Counted from the stretch's first letter, positions 26,328 to 39,887 are shown. The stretch is DNA of 64,000 nt from Riptortus pedestris (GCA_019009955.1 JADPXZ010000007.1:256001-320000), one strand, 5' to 3'. Numbers and translations: made by a program. The notes: a model not told the origin generated them from the sequence alone.

Positions 26328-26937
26328 ATTTATTATACAAGTGACGAAAGTAGATCATTTTACAACTCGAGTTAAACGTTTACCCACACGAGCAAAGCGA
26401 GTGTGCTAATTTCACAAGAGTTGAAAATTCTACTTTCGTCACGAGTGTAATATTAAATTTTTTCTGTAATCGTGTAATACATGATGAGATCTAACCAGAA
26501 TACGAACAAAATTAGGATGTTGTGAAGATTATGGTATGTTGTTGGTAGGTTATAAGCATCGTTGTGAAAGGTTATAAGCATAGTTATAAAACAACTTGTG
26601 AGTGATGATTGTGAAGTAGTGCAGTTATAAACAAGGAAGGTAATTATTATTATATTTAAATTTTAAAATATATCAATTATTTCCACCAATAATTCATTCA
26701 CATTTCAATTTATTTTGTTAAAATAAATTCTTACAACGTTAAGAAACATTTAAAAGCATTTAATTTCCAACTTCAAATTATTTTTTAATTTATACTTATT
26801 ACTAATTAAGAAGGCAATTCACTTTCTTCACTTGTGAACAAAGTGATTACTTTCTTCACTCTATTGCAAAATGTTTCACATTCTTCACTCATTTCAGTTT
26901 AGTAATGTTACCATTATTCAACGATTACAGAAAAAAA
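26328..26937 (+). repeat. Family C element
   Basis: Complete copy from GTTATTTATTATACAAGTG to CAACGATTACAGAAAAA. The hairpin is at 26340-26450. Confidence 0.92.
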
Positions 26938-27088
26938 GAAATGACGTGTAGCTTAATTAGTTTTATTGATGATATGTGTTGATGAGAGCTTTTTGTTTGA
27001 GACGAAATTGACTGTAAGACTGTGACTGGTTGTTGAGCAATGTGTCAGTTGCTATTTTTATTTTCGGATATGACGTTCCTACAGTGTG

Positions 27089-27161
<73 letters not shown>

Positions 27162-27475
27162 AGTATGAAATCAACTGTGTCCATTTGTTATTAACCGTCC
27201 TTCATTTCATTCATTTTTTCAGAAGTTTTTCCTATTTTTATTAACGATCTACCAATTGTATCGCAATATTTTATTTTTAATAAATTGATACGTCTTACAG
27301 AATATTTGTGAGTCGAGAAATAAAGAAATGACGTGTAGCTTAATTAGTCTTATTATAATTATTATGTGATGATGAGTTTTTCTTTGAGACGAAATCGACT
27401 GTAAGACTGTAACTGGTTGTTGAGCAATGTCTCGGTTGCTATTTTTATTTTCGGATATGACGTTCCTAGAGTGTG

Positions 27476-27522
<47 letters not shown>

Positions 27523-27535
27523 AGATTTTATCTGA
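26938..27535 (-). pseudogene. Duplicated LINE fragment with (TA)n tracts
   Basis: Two copies (26938-27090 and 27323-27478) encode SYPKIKIATDTLLNNQSQSY on the minus strand, followed by FRLKQK. Each ends at a TA tract. They probably come from the same I-group LINE as their neighbours. Confidence 0.65.
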
Positions 27536-27876
27536 GTCTTTGTTTAATTTTGGTTTTGAGTTAAAACCACGAGTCTGTTTGTTGTTGTCTTTTATTAACT
27601 CTTAAATTAGTTATGAAAGCATGTTCTATTTTTTTTCTTTTTGCGATACCTCGAGTAAGTTTAAGCTGTTTATTATTTTAGTTTTAAACTTTGTATATTA
27701 TAAATTTAAGAGTTGCTCGGTTGTTATGAAACGGCTGGTTGTGTTACGAATGTCGCTATTTTAAGAAAATGTATTTCGAACAAACAAACGTCCGTAAATT
27801 TCCTTCGCATCAGCTTTCACATCACGTACGTGTTTATTATTAACATATAATTAATTAAAGTAATTAGTCTATTTTC

Positions 27877-27934
<58 letters not shown>

Positions 27935-28450
27935 TGTGTGATTCTTTTTGGAGTTTTGGTCAATGTTGGTGAAATAAATCTTAGTTTATGCCGATATTTC
28001 GAGAATCTTTATTTTCTCTTCTTGAGGGCTGTAAAATTACAGCTACTACTTTATAATATTGCACATTGTTATTACACATTATTGTAAAAGGGTGTTTTTT
28101 TCTTATTATTACTTGCCAAGACTAAAGATACCTCCAAACTATTCGACATGGTTATTGGACTAGGACTAGGGTTATAGTAGCCTTCGTTGTTCTGTTTCCG
28201 CAGCAGGCTCACAGCCTTTTGTATGTTTTGTATATCTATAGTATATTGTCTTTGTTTGTTGAACTATATTATAATTGTTCTACTGTAGTTGTTATATCAT
28301 GATAGAACTATTTTTATGTGTTTCAACAATTATTGCTATAATTTGTTAAAGCTATCTTCATGTTGTCTTAAGACTATTATGTTATTGCCACTTATATTAT
28401 TTTACAACAGTTATTGCTATGTACTATTATAATTATTGTTATGTTATATT

Positions 28451-28498
<48 letters not shown>

Positions 28499-28510
28499 AA
28501 TACACTTTGT
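27536..28510. other. AT-rich unassigned DNA with one copy of an inverted pair
   Basis: No gene. About 27930-28065 (TTGGAGTTTTGGTCA, then ATTTTCTCTTCTTGAGGGC) is matched in inverted, diverged form at 29460-29580. TA tracts at 27882-27932 and 28457-28492. Confidence 0.45.
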
Positions 28511-28516
28511 ATATAG

Positions 28517-29440
28517 GCCGACAGTAAAGTAACGATACAAAAACTACAGAACCGTACAACCTATGACCCGTTAACAACACAAATCAGAGAACTCATAGCA
28601 GAATTAAATCATATTAACATATATTTTTCATGGGTTAAAGCACATTCTGATAATTTAGGAAATGAATCGGCCGATAGAGCTGCTAAGTCTGCTTCAAGAG
28701 ATTCCCAATGTTACAATAAAATCTCCAAAGCCCACGTAAAATATATGTTAAAAGCTCATCTAACAGAAAAGTGGCAACAACAATGGACTGTCACTAATAA
28801 AGGACGACATTTAAAACTTTTCATTCCAAACATTAACACATATTTCAACAGCAAAAACATACAGACAGACTTTTACATTACACAATTAGTAAGAGGACAC
28901 GGTAGACTAAATTCTTACTACCGACGATTTAACATAAAAGACAACAATACTTGCCGCTGTGATTACTCGACTCGACAAACAGCTAAACACTTAATATACG
29001 ATCCCAGACTACTGACTAACCAACGACAAAAACTAAAACAAGACATTGAACAAAAAAAAGACAGACAAGTTATTTTTAAAATATAATAATGCTTTTAAAA
29101 TATTCGCAGAACATGCTTTTAATACAATTAATCGTTGAATACTTATTACAGCCGATACAACTACAATACTTAAAATATTTATGGATATTCATTATTTCTT
29201 TTCTCTTTTTCTTTTAAGACTAATAATCTTCTCTTTATATGTTTTTACTTTAATTTAACGTTGTTATTGTTAATTGTTTATATATATCTCATAGTTTTGA
29301 AATAATCTATGTGTAAATTAATTGTAGTCCACTCCAAATGCATGTGATATGCTAACTTGCATCGGACATGCAGAAACAAATAAACGGCCTTCTTATAGCC
29401 GCACTATACAAAGGAAACAAATAAAAAAAAAAAATAATAC
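28517..29440 (+). pseudogene. LINE fragment: RNase H end, C-terminal zinc region and 3' UTR
   Basis: Open from 28517 to 29086: ADSKVTIQKLQN, then FSWVKAHSDNLGNESADRAA, the RNase H C-terminal signature (catalytic Asp in GNESAD), then the QLVRGHGRLNSYYRRF and CRCDYSTRQTAKH region. The 3' UTR to about 29440 matches 25380-25535 and ends in an A-rich tail. The RT and endonuclease are missing, and the fragment abuts a TA tract on its left. Confidence 0.88.
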
Positions 29441-29459
29441 ACATATATATATATATATA

Positions 29460-29574
29460 TATAAAGTAGTAGCTGTACTTTTTAGCCCTGAAAAAGAGAA
29501 AATAAATATTCCTGAAATATTGGAATGAACTAAGATTTTTTCTCCAGAACTGACCAAAACTCCAATAAACCAGA

Positions 29575-29626
<52 letters not shown>

Positions 29627-29832
29627 GGAGCTTAGTGGATTGCATAAATTAATTAATTAATGTTTATTTTTTATATTATTAGCAGTTTTTCTATTTTTAT
29701 TAATGTTATTATAATACAATTATATTTTGCAAAATTTTATTTTAATAAAATGACACTATTAAATTATATTCATAATTTGTTTCTAACCTTTTCAAATTAT
29801 TCCCAAATTCCTATTCGATTTAGAGTCACGTC
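29460..29832. repeat. Inverted partner of 27930-28065, TA tract and AT-rich DNA
   Basis: 29460-29580 is the diverged reverse copy of 27930-28065. TA tract 29578-29622. The rest is AT-rich without recognised features. Confidence 0.55.
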
Positions 29833-31002
29833 AACAATTGAAGGGTTTGCTGCAAAAAGGAGGTAGCTCCAATTTTTCCAGTTTTCGGGAAACCAAAAAA
29901 AAAAACGTTTAAAAAATTAAAATTTTAAGTTATGTAAAAATATTGTTGTTGCTTACTTTCAATTACGGTGTTTACATATTAGAACAGTATTTTCATTCAA
30001 AAAATATCATCCAAATGTTGGTGGTACGTGGATGATCCTTGGAGCTACCTCTTTTTGGCCCAAAAGAATGGAATATGAAGAATGGAGGAATATGTTATGT
30101 CTTGGAAAAAGGTGTAAAAATAAATAGAATGTACTATTGTTATGTATTTTTTATTCAAAGAAATCTGAATATAAAGTACAGCAAAAATAGAGTCTTTTAT
30201 AGATACCGGCAGCCAGTGGTTTGAATTGCTATTAGGTGATAACATAAGGTTTAGAAATAAAATCATATGGTATTTTATAACCTAATCATTTGATAGTTTA
30301 TTTACAATTTTTGAAGGAACACTACCATTTCAGCTTTTCTTAAACGTTTTTTATTGAAACAATGCGACTTTTGAATTTGGTGAGAGATATTCCAGACAAG
30401 AATAGTGCTGTCACATTCGTGCAGACTAGAGGACTTCTTCATAGCAGGAGAATATGTAGAAGCGGACATCTGATGAAACTTGTAATAACCGAAAAGGAGA
30501 ATGTGGAACGGCAAGATCTGTGTTAGACTCATATCTATGCGAATTTATGTGGCGAGAGAGAAATAGGAACGAGTACCTATTTGAGGTTATTTTGAAAGAC
30601 ATATCGAAATTTATAACTTAAGAAATATGAGAAAATAATTTTTTTTTTTTTTTCATTTCCTAAATAACAATTAATACATTTCATGTTTATATCTTTTATT
30701 GGAGGTTATAATTTGATATCATATGTTATCACCTAATAGCAATTCCAATCACTGGCTGCCGGTATCTATAAAAGACCCCAAAAATATTGGTTTTACAAAC
30801 AGAAACTAACATCATTATAACAAATAAAATAAAATACGAAACTAACATCATTATAACGAAAATAACATCATAACGATTGAAGCTGCATCCTTTTTGTACC
30901 AAATAAAAGATGTTTTTTTTTTGGCACAAGAAAGTGTTTATAACTGCCAACAGCTATGGGATGGAGCTACCTCCTTTTTGCAGCAAACCCTTCAATTGTT
31001 GA
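29833..31002. repeat. Outer foldback structure with 40-bp inverted ends
   Basis: 29833-29872 and 30963-31002 are inverted copies of each other, starting CAACAATTGAAGGGTTTGC and ending GGAGGTAGCTCC. The same GGAGCTACCTC motif recurs at about 30037. Between the ends lies a Merlin-type element (30190-30778) and AT-rich DNA. It could be an old element into which Merlin jumped, or a composite. Confidence 0.75.
30190..30778 (+). mobile_element. Merlin-like transposon, internally deleted (589 bp)
   Basis: Inverted ends of about 60 bp (outermost GRGTCTTTTATAGATACC, continuing CGGCAGCCAGTG) are flanked by the same 8-bp target duplication CAAAAATA at 30182-30189 and 30779-30786. Inside, a + strand frame from 30365 starts MRLLNLVRDIPDKN and has GLLHSRRICRSGHLMKL, like the N-terminal zinc-ribbon part of ISXO2/Merlin transposases. 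After one frame change it continues LDSYLCEFMWRERNRNEY, like their C-terminus. The catalytic centre is deleted. Confidence 0.82.
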
Positions 31003-31297
31003 ATACGAGAAATATCTGCGGTTTTAATCGGTCTTATGAATATGTTTCATTTGGTTTCAGACAAATGACAATAGTCTTCAAGTTTATTGAGTAGTCCTTA
31101 AAACAAGTCCTATTTTAGTTGCCCCCCCTCTCCCTCCTGCAAATCGCCTGTCGACTATGTAATTGTCGCAGAGTTTTCGGAAAATGTCCATCAATCGTCG
31201 GGAGTAGATGATCAAAATGAGGTATGTATCTTCAAAGCTATATATATAGATAATGTATAACTAAAGATCACGTTCACTAAATGTATATATATATATA
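31003..31297. other. Unassigned DNA
   Basis: No repeat or gene recognised, apart from a short pyrimidine patch near 31125 and a 17-bp TA run before family R. Confidence 0.4.
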
Positions 31298-32301
31298 TAC
31301 TAGCTCAGAGACCTGGCTTCGCCCAGGAATTCATTTGAGGCTGGATGGTGATGGTATTTTTTTGGCAAGGCTTTACTTTGCACAATATTTTGACATTTAC
31401 CCGTCCCAGTGTTTAGGGTTAATACCCGTCGTTGCTGATTTGTTAATAATAAAATTTTTAATTTCAGGCCTCCCTTACAACCCCCACTCCTGCCCGTCCT
31501 TAGAAATGTTGGTATGGCTTATTATAAGGAAGGCGTTAGTGGTATTACACATACCGAGTGTTTTATTTAGTTCGGTTGAGTCTTTTGTGCCAAATAAAAT
31601 TGTTGACTCCCGCTACAATTTTTAGCGTATAACGCCTTTATACTTCATTATAGGACGATATTGTATATAACAAAAGTTTCTCTAAATAACAAAATAAACA
31701 ACTTTTGTTATGTACATATTTGCCGAAACCCCAATAGGAAACAAAATATCACTATTGTTAATTTCAGGCCTCCCTTATAACCCCCACTCCTGCCCGTCCC
31801 TAGAAATGTTAGTATGGCTTATTATAAGGAAGGCATTAGTGCTAATTCACGCAATTGGTTTAGTTCGGTTGAGTTTTTGTGCCAAATAAAATTGTTGACT
31901 TCCGCAGTAGTTTTTAACATATAACTCATTTATACTTAGGTATATGAAAAAAGTGTATATAACAAAAGTTACTCTAAATAACAAAATAAACAACTTTTGT
32001 TATGTGCATATTTGCCAAAAAACCAAAAGGAAACGAAATATCGCTATTTTTAATTTCAGGCCTCCCTTATAACCCCCACTCCTGTTCACCTCAGAGAAAA
32101 TTAATATAGCCTATGTCCGTCTCCTGGCTCTATGCTACCTCCTCACCAATTTTCAGCCATATCGGCAAAGCCGTTCTTGAGTTATAAATAGTGCAACTAC
32201 GACTTTCTTTTATATATATACATCATGTAAAACTAAAGATCAGGTTCACTAAATGAGAACAGTGGATGGAGGAAAATGCAAAATTATCAGCTCCATATCC
32301 T

Positions 32302-32380
<79 letters not shown>

Positions 32381-32400
32381 CACACACATCTATATCCACT
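31298..32400 (+). repeat. Family R copy with an extra block, then (TA)n
   Basis: Three CCTCCCTTAYAACCCCC blocks (about 31468, 31770, 32060) instead of two indicate an internal duplication. The end is abnormal after 32110. TA tract 32304-32375. Confidence 0.8.
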
Positions 32401-32404
32401 CACA

Positions 32405-33178
32405 CACAACAGGTGCGTAAACTAAGCATATTTCGCAGCGTGAAGTTGTCCAATAGATAAATCTGCATCCTGCTAAACACTCAACACGACCGCAGCAATA
32501 TTACAGCGAATAAATACATGATGCTAATGAGAAACCTCCCGACGGAAAGCAGCTGAAATGGAAACAAACAGTTCTGCCGACTTATTACCGGAAAGAAAAA
32601 CAATTACTCTAATATATCTGAATATAACGTATTAATTTGATTGCAAACTATTTACTATATCTAGTACTGTAATTTATAATGAACCAGAATAATTTTTATC
32701 TCAATCAATCAAAAACTTAGGGGGAGGTCAGCAGAACATATTTGCATGTATCTCGTATAATAAAGGTCTCTTGAAAACAATATTTGGTATTTAAGCTTGG
32801 AATAATGCGGTTTATTATATAACAGAGTATTGTTTATGTGACACGAGCAGGAGTGGGGCTTTGATCAAGGATGAAAACTGAAAAATGCAAATATCTCGGT
32901 TAATATTCAAGATAGAGAATAAATGTATATAACAATATTTATAGGAAATTTAATTTGCAATAAGATTGGTTATGTACAATTTTTTGATGGGATGCATAAT
33001 AACGGAGATATTTCGAATTTTCGAAAATCCTCCCTCTAAACCCCCCTCCCACTGGTCCGATTTCAGCCGTTTAACGAACATGTTCTTTGTTTTTACATAA
33101 AACGACTAAATATCGAGTTTGGTAACGATCAAACAAAAATTGCGACCGCTAGAGCGGTAACAGACATATATCTATATA
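32405..33178 (+). repeat. Family A element, long form
   Basis: From GCGTAAACTAAGCATATTTC to the AGAGCGGTAACAGAC block, then a short TA tract shared with the inverted family R copy. Confidence 0.85.
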
Positions 33179-33179
33179 T

Positions 33180-35050
33180 ATATAAAATTGTAACCTCTGT
33201 CTGTACATTGATTTTTTTCGCGAAATTTCACGATAACTTTTCGTTTCACATGTCATAGACACCATAACTGCATTTTGTTTCTTTCGTGTATGTTTGTTTG
33301 TTTGTTGGTTACCTTTTCACGCATAAACGGCTGAACCGAATTTTATGAAACTTGGTATGTATATTACTACTAACCCAACTTAGACTTTAGGCTATATTAA
33401 TATCCTCTGAGACGAACAGGAGTGGGGGTTATAAGGGAAGCCTGAAATTAAAAATAGCGATATTTCGATTCCTATTGGTTTTCGGCAAATATAAACATAA
33501 CAAAAGTTGTTTATTTTGTTATTTAGAGTAACTTTTGTTATATACCCTTTTTCGTATACTGAATTATAAACGAAATATACGCAAAAACCTATAAGGAATG
33601 AGAACAATTTTATTTGAGACGAATGACCCAACCGAAATGATTAAAACTCGGTATGTGTATTAGCACTAACGCTTTCATTATAACAAGCCATACTAACATT
33701 TCTAGGGACGGGCAGGAGTGGGGGTTGTAAGGTAGGCCTGAATTTAAAATAGCGGTATTTCGTTTTCTGTTCGTTTTTCGGCAAATATGAACCTAACAAA
33801 AGTTGTTTATTTTGTTATTTAGAGTAACTTTTGTGATATTCATTTTTGACTTTTAACGAAGTATAAACGAGATATACACTATAAATCATTCAATCATTAC
33901 TCTGTTATTTAGAGCAACTTTTGTTTCATTCACTTATGTCGTAAAATGAAGTAAATACGGGATATAAGCTAAATCTATAGCGGGAGTCGACGATTTTATT
34001 AGTACTTATTTAAGTGTTTTTAATATAGGCATATTATGACAAATGATGTTATGTTTTAGCCTTATCTATTTCGATTATTTAGTACTAAGTATGATTCGGA
34101 TTAGTGAGATTATAAATCCCCCTCCCCCTTCGCCTCATTTATTTATTTTCCCTAGAAAATAACTTTATTATTTATTTCCAATAGAAATTTAAACTATAAG
34201 TGCATTTCCATTATTTAATTTGTATAATGTATTATTTAAAAAAAAAATCGTGCTGAATTTCTTTCAAGGAGTGATGGGGGAAGTAGTAGGGAATCAAACT
34301 CTTTGATTTTGGTTATATACTATCTTATTTCCGATATCTTCATGTTATTGAAACAAATATGTACTATCATAACAATTAAACGTTAATGTCATTATGACAA
34401 AAGACAAAATGCTCTTAAACTCGATATGATTGTTTAAAGTATTACTTAGGTTGCAGGGACGGCATTGAATTTTGAATATAATTGAAATTATTTTTAGGGT
34501 AACACTATTATTTAATTCCATCAGGTAGATAAATTATTACAATAATATTTTGAATTAATAATTTAAGGAGAAGAGTGTTAATAGCTCTAATGCGAGAGCG
34601 GAAATAGACGGAGGCTAATAGAGTTAATTGAGTTTACTAATTTCCTGTGAAATGCTGGGCATTACGGGAAGTGATTACCACTGAGATCTACTATTATGAA
34701 TATAACTCTACGTGCTAAACTATGCTTAAACTATATGTGCTCGGATTGGTTTTTGACAGGAAATAAGTTTCATTATAGACGATATTTAATTGTAATAAAT
34801 ACTATCCATGATTATGGTTTGAAGTATTCAAAAAGGTGAGTTAAAAAATGGCAAGGGATAGATTAGGAACACATTTTTATTTATTCTTCAAATATAAAAT
34901 TTCTCATTTATAAGTCGCCTGCCTGATCCTCACAGCAAAACAATGCGCGCCGACGGGAAGTGTAGTTGTAAACATTGAAGCCTTGCCCAAAAAAATACTA
35001 TCATCATTCAGCCTTAAATGATTTCCCGAGCGAAGCCGGGTACCTTAGCT
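33180..35050 (-). repeat. Family R element, long form, reverse
   Basis: Complete reverse copy: it starts with the reverse of ACAGACAGAGGTTACAAT and ends CGAAGCCGGGTACC-TTAGCTAG. It carries a ~1 kb internal segment (34010-34980) that short copies lack. The copy at 47390-49535 has the same structure. No reading frame longer than about 80 codons. Confidence 0.88.
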
Positions 35051-35059
35051 AGTATATAT

Positions 35060-36036
35060 ATACTAGCTGAGATAGCCGGCTTCGCCCGGGAATTCATTTG
35101 AGGCAGAATGGTGATGGTTTTTTTGGCAAGGCTTTACTTTGCACAATATTTTGACATTTACCCGTCCCAGTGTTTAGGGTTAATACCCGTTGTTGCTGTG
35201 GATTTGTTAATAATAAAATTAATTTTTTATGTAAGTCTTCACTGTCCTCCATATTGTCATATTTCCCGTCTCCTGTGCATTATGCATAGATTTCAGTTAT
35301 TAAGGACAAAATATTAACGTAGATTTGAATTAATTTTTCCAGGTGAGGAACCTCATAGTTCAAATTGGAATGAATTGTTGAGCATATCAATATTTCTACG
35401 CAAATTACTTGCTTCATACATTGTTCCCGAAAAAAATATATAAAACAAAAGTTACTCTAAATAACAAAATAAACCACTTTTGCTATGTGCAAGTTTGTCG
35501 AAAAACAACTAGACAATGAAATACCGCTATTTTAATTTCAGGCCTCCCTTACAACCCCCACTCCTGCCGGTCCCTAGAAATGTTGGTATGGCTTATTCTA
35601 ATGAAGGCGTTAGTGCTAATTCACACTCCGAGTTTGGTTTAGTTCGGTTGAGTCTTTTGTGGCAAATAAACCTCTTCACTTCCGCTTTAGGTTTTAGCGT
35701 ATATCTCTAAATAACAAAGTGAACAACTTTGGCTATGTTCATATTTGCTGATAAACCAATAGGAAACGAAATACCACTATTTTTAATTTCAGCCCTCCCT
35801 TATAACCCCCACTCCTGTTCGTCTCAGAGGATAATAATATAGCCTAAAGTCTAAGTTGGGTTAGTAGTAATATACATACCAAGTTACATAAAATTCGGTT
35901 CAGCCGTTTATGCGTGAAAAGGTAACAAACAAACAGACACGAAAGAAACAAAATGCAGTTATGGTGTCTATGACATGTGAAACGAAAAGTTATCGTGAAA
36001 ATTCGTGAAAAAAATCAATGTACAGACAGAGGTTAC

Positions 36037-36083
<47 letters not shown>
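35060..36083 (+). repeat. Family R element with (TA)n tail
   Basis: Head-to-head with the previous copy across a short TA spacer (35043-35058). Both CCCCCA blocks are present and it ends ACAGACAGAGGTTACAAT plus TA tract. Confidence 0.88.
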
Positions 36084-36088
<5 letters not shown>

Positions 36089-36860
36089 GAACGGACCTCA
36101 TTTTCGTCATCTCCTGGGTGGGATCGATAGACATTTGAAGAAACATTTCGAAAATCGCGTCTTGGATACGACCTCAACAGCAGATTTCCCTTAAAGCAAA
36201 TCTGCTAAATTATAGATAAATTTATCTCGAACTAGATATTTATACTTTATCTTAAACTCGATATTTAATCGTTTTATGTAAAAAGACAGATCAAGTTCGT
36301 TAACAGCTGAAATCGGACCAGTGGGAGGGGGGTTTAGAGGGAGGATTTTCGAAAATTCGAAATATCTCCGTTACTATAAAAAGTGTTCAGAATCAATCTT
36401 ATTGCAAATTAAATTTACTATAAATATTGTTACATACATTTATTCTGTATCTTGAATATTAACCGAGATAGTTGCATTTTTATGAAGTCTGTGGTCGGGT
36501 ATAGTTCGGTCAGTACTCTGCTCAGGTGGCAGCTTCTTCTAACCTTACCTGTCGTTTCTAACCTTACCTTACCTTCGTTACTTTGTCAGATTTATGCAAA
36601 TACGTTCTGTTCATCCGCCCCCCCCCCTTCTTTAGTTCTCGGACTACTAAAATTTGAGTTATTAAAATATAAATTATTCTTACAATTCAGAAGCCGTTTC
36701 AGTTGGGAATTTATTTTAATTAACTGAAAGATTTCTCATTACCGTTTGTATTTAATCACGGTGGTGTTGTGTTAGCAGTATGTATATTTCTCTATTGTAT
36801 AGCTTGACGCTGCGAAATCTGCTTAGTTTACGCAGCCCCTTCCTCACGGACTTTTGTAAG
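36084..36860. repeat. Family A fragments
   Basis: 36084-36215 is a forward 3' end. 36250-36860 is a reverse long-form copy ending GCTTAGTTTACGCAGCCCC. Confidence 0.8.
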
Positions 36861-37069
36861 ATTAGGAATGTTTAATTTGCTCGAGAGTAGAAGGTTGGTT
36901 TGGTTGCCGAACGAGGTGAAGTGGCCCCAGATCGATGTATTGCTGAATAATAGATGGATATCGATGACCGCCAATAGCTCGGCTCTTTATATACTCACAA
37001 TGGCATACAATCATTGCCCTAGTAGGCTAACTCGAACTAGGCCATTCAAATAGAAGTCCCCCACACACC
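36861..37069. other. Unassigned DNA
   Basis: A 61-codon + frame (36868-37053) beginning MFNLLESRRLVWLPNEVKWP has no recognised domain or splice context. It is flanked on both sides by family A. Confidence 0.35.
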
Positions 37070-37636
37070 AGCTGCGTAAACTAAGCAGATTTCCCAGCGT
37101 CAAGTTATACAATAGACAAATATACATACTGCTAACACAACACCACCGTGATTATATACAAACGGAAATAAGAAATGTTTCATCCAATTTCAATAGCCTG
37201 CCGACAGGTAGCGTTAGGTTAGAAATGTAAACAAACGGGTCTGCCCGCCTAACACCGGAACATATAACATATTAATTTTATTGAGAACTGTTTACTATAT
37301 CTAGTACGGTAATTAATAATGAGTCAGAATAATTGTTATCTCAATCAATCAAATATCTGTAGTCCAAAACTTTAAGATGTGGGGGGGGGGGGTCACCAGG
37401 ACATATTTACATATTTGTCGGGTTACAATAAAGGTCTCTTGAATACAATGTTTGGTATTTAAACTTCCAATAATGTGATTTATTATGTAGCAGAGTATTG
37501 TTTACGTAACATGAGTAGAAGTGGCAGTTTGGTGAAAACTGAAAAATGCAAATATCTCGGTTAATATTCAAGATAGAGAATAAAATGTATATAACACTAT
37601 TTATAGTAAAATATTTTCAATAGCGGATTTCCCTTA
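37070..37636 (+). repeat. Family A element, variant form
   Basis: From GCGTAAACTAAGCAGATTTC through a segment with GGTAGCGTTAGG shared in part with 32520-32900, to AGCGGATTTCCCTTAAGAG. Confidence 0.8.
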
Positions 37637-38890
<1,254 letters not shown>

Positions 38891-39189
38891 CAAATTGGCC
38901 CATCTCATTGTGCCATTGTCCCAGCATATATTTGATTATATTAAATTGCCTCTTCCATGATAATATGATGGCTGCTTTCTGATTGATCTTCGGCTCTGAC
39001 CCGCATTACCCCCCCACTCCTCCATATATCACCCCCACTCCACGTCCGATAAGCCCAGCCTACTCGGCCACGCCCACTCCCTCTTCACTCCAGTCGCTCT
39101 CCAAGCTGCCTTCCCAGTCGAAGCTAGCACATTTTCCAAGGTAACGGCTTCGTCCGTGTTCTTTTTTTCTATTGAGTTGTAATCATGAT

Positions 39190-39192
<3 letters not shown>
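38891..39192. other. GC-richer single-copy island
   Basis: 38990-39142 has a balanced composition unlike its neighbours. On + one frame reads YITPTPRPISPAYSATPTPS up to CCAAG-GTAACG, a fair donor, but there is no usable AG or ATG at its left edge. On the minus strand a frame ends SRLGLSDVEWG. No gene is called. Confidence 0.35.
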
Positions 39193-39242
<50 letters not shown>

Positions 39243-39265
39243 ATATATATATTATATGTATATAT

Positions 39266-39877
39266 ACTCAACCGCAAAAACAAAACCGGCCACTTCATTT
39301 TTGTCGTATTAAAAGCTAATTTTCAGCAATTTTCTTTATGTGGCTATTCTAGTTATTACAGAGAATTTAGAGTCTAAGTCCATTGAACTAATCCCTTCAG
39401 GATTAGTAAACAATTAGATAAAACTCAGATTAGATTTATTTGTCGTCAAGTTGATATATTCTAAACTGTAAGTAGTTTTTCGCACATTTAAACATCTTTA
39501 ATTATTAACCAAGCATTTTCTTTAATTAATGTTTTATTTTTATTTCGGTCCAGAATAATGGGTCTTTCAAACTTAGATGGAAGGCCGGAGCTTACGTTAC
39601 ATTGCCGAAACGCTTGGGGTAGCCAAGTCTACCATTCACTGTAATAAAAATGAAGAATAATTTTTTTTTTTAAATGTGTTAATTTATCATTTTTTTTTAT
39701 TTTGTATTTTTGTGTAAATAATCAATAAAAATTATTCACTTTTGGCAGATTTTGTTTAAATAACCTATAGATTAACCAATTATTTTAATTAAAAAGATTA
39801 ATATACATATATATTAAGTATTTAACAAAATTATAAGACTAAATCTAAGTGTCCGGTTTTTTTTTTGCGGTTGAGTG
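39266..39877. mobile_element. Tc1-like derivative, second copy (about 612 bp)
   Basis: Opposite orientation to 10558-11173. Ends CTCAACCGC and GCGGTTGAGTG sit in a TA tract. The helix-turn-helix remnant reads LRYIAETLGVAKSTIH on + (about 39595-39642), with the glycine expected in the turn, then stops at NKNEE. Confidence 0.88.
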
Positions 39878-39887
39878 TATATATATA

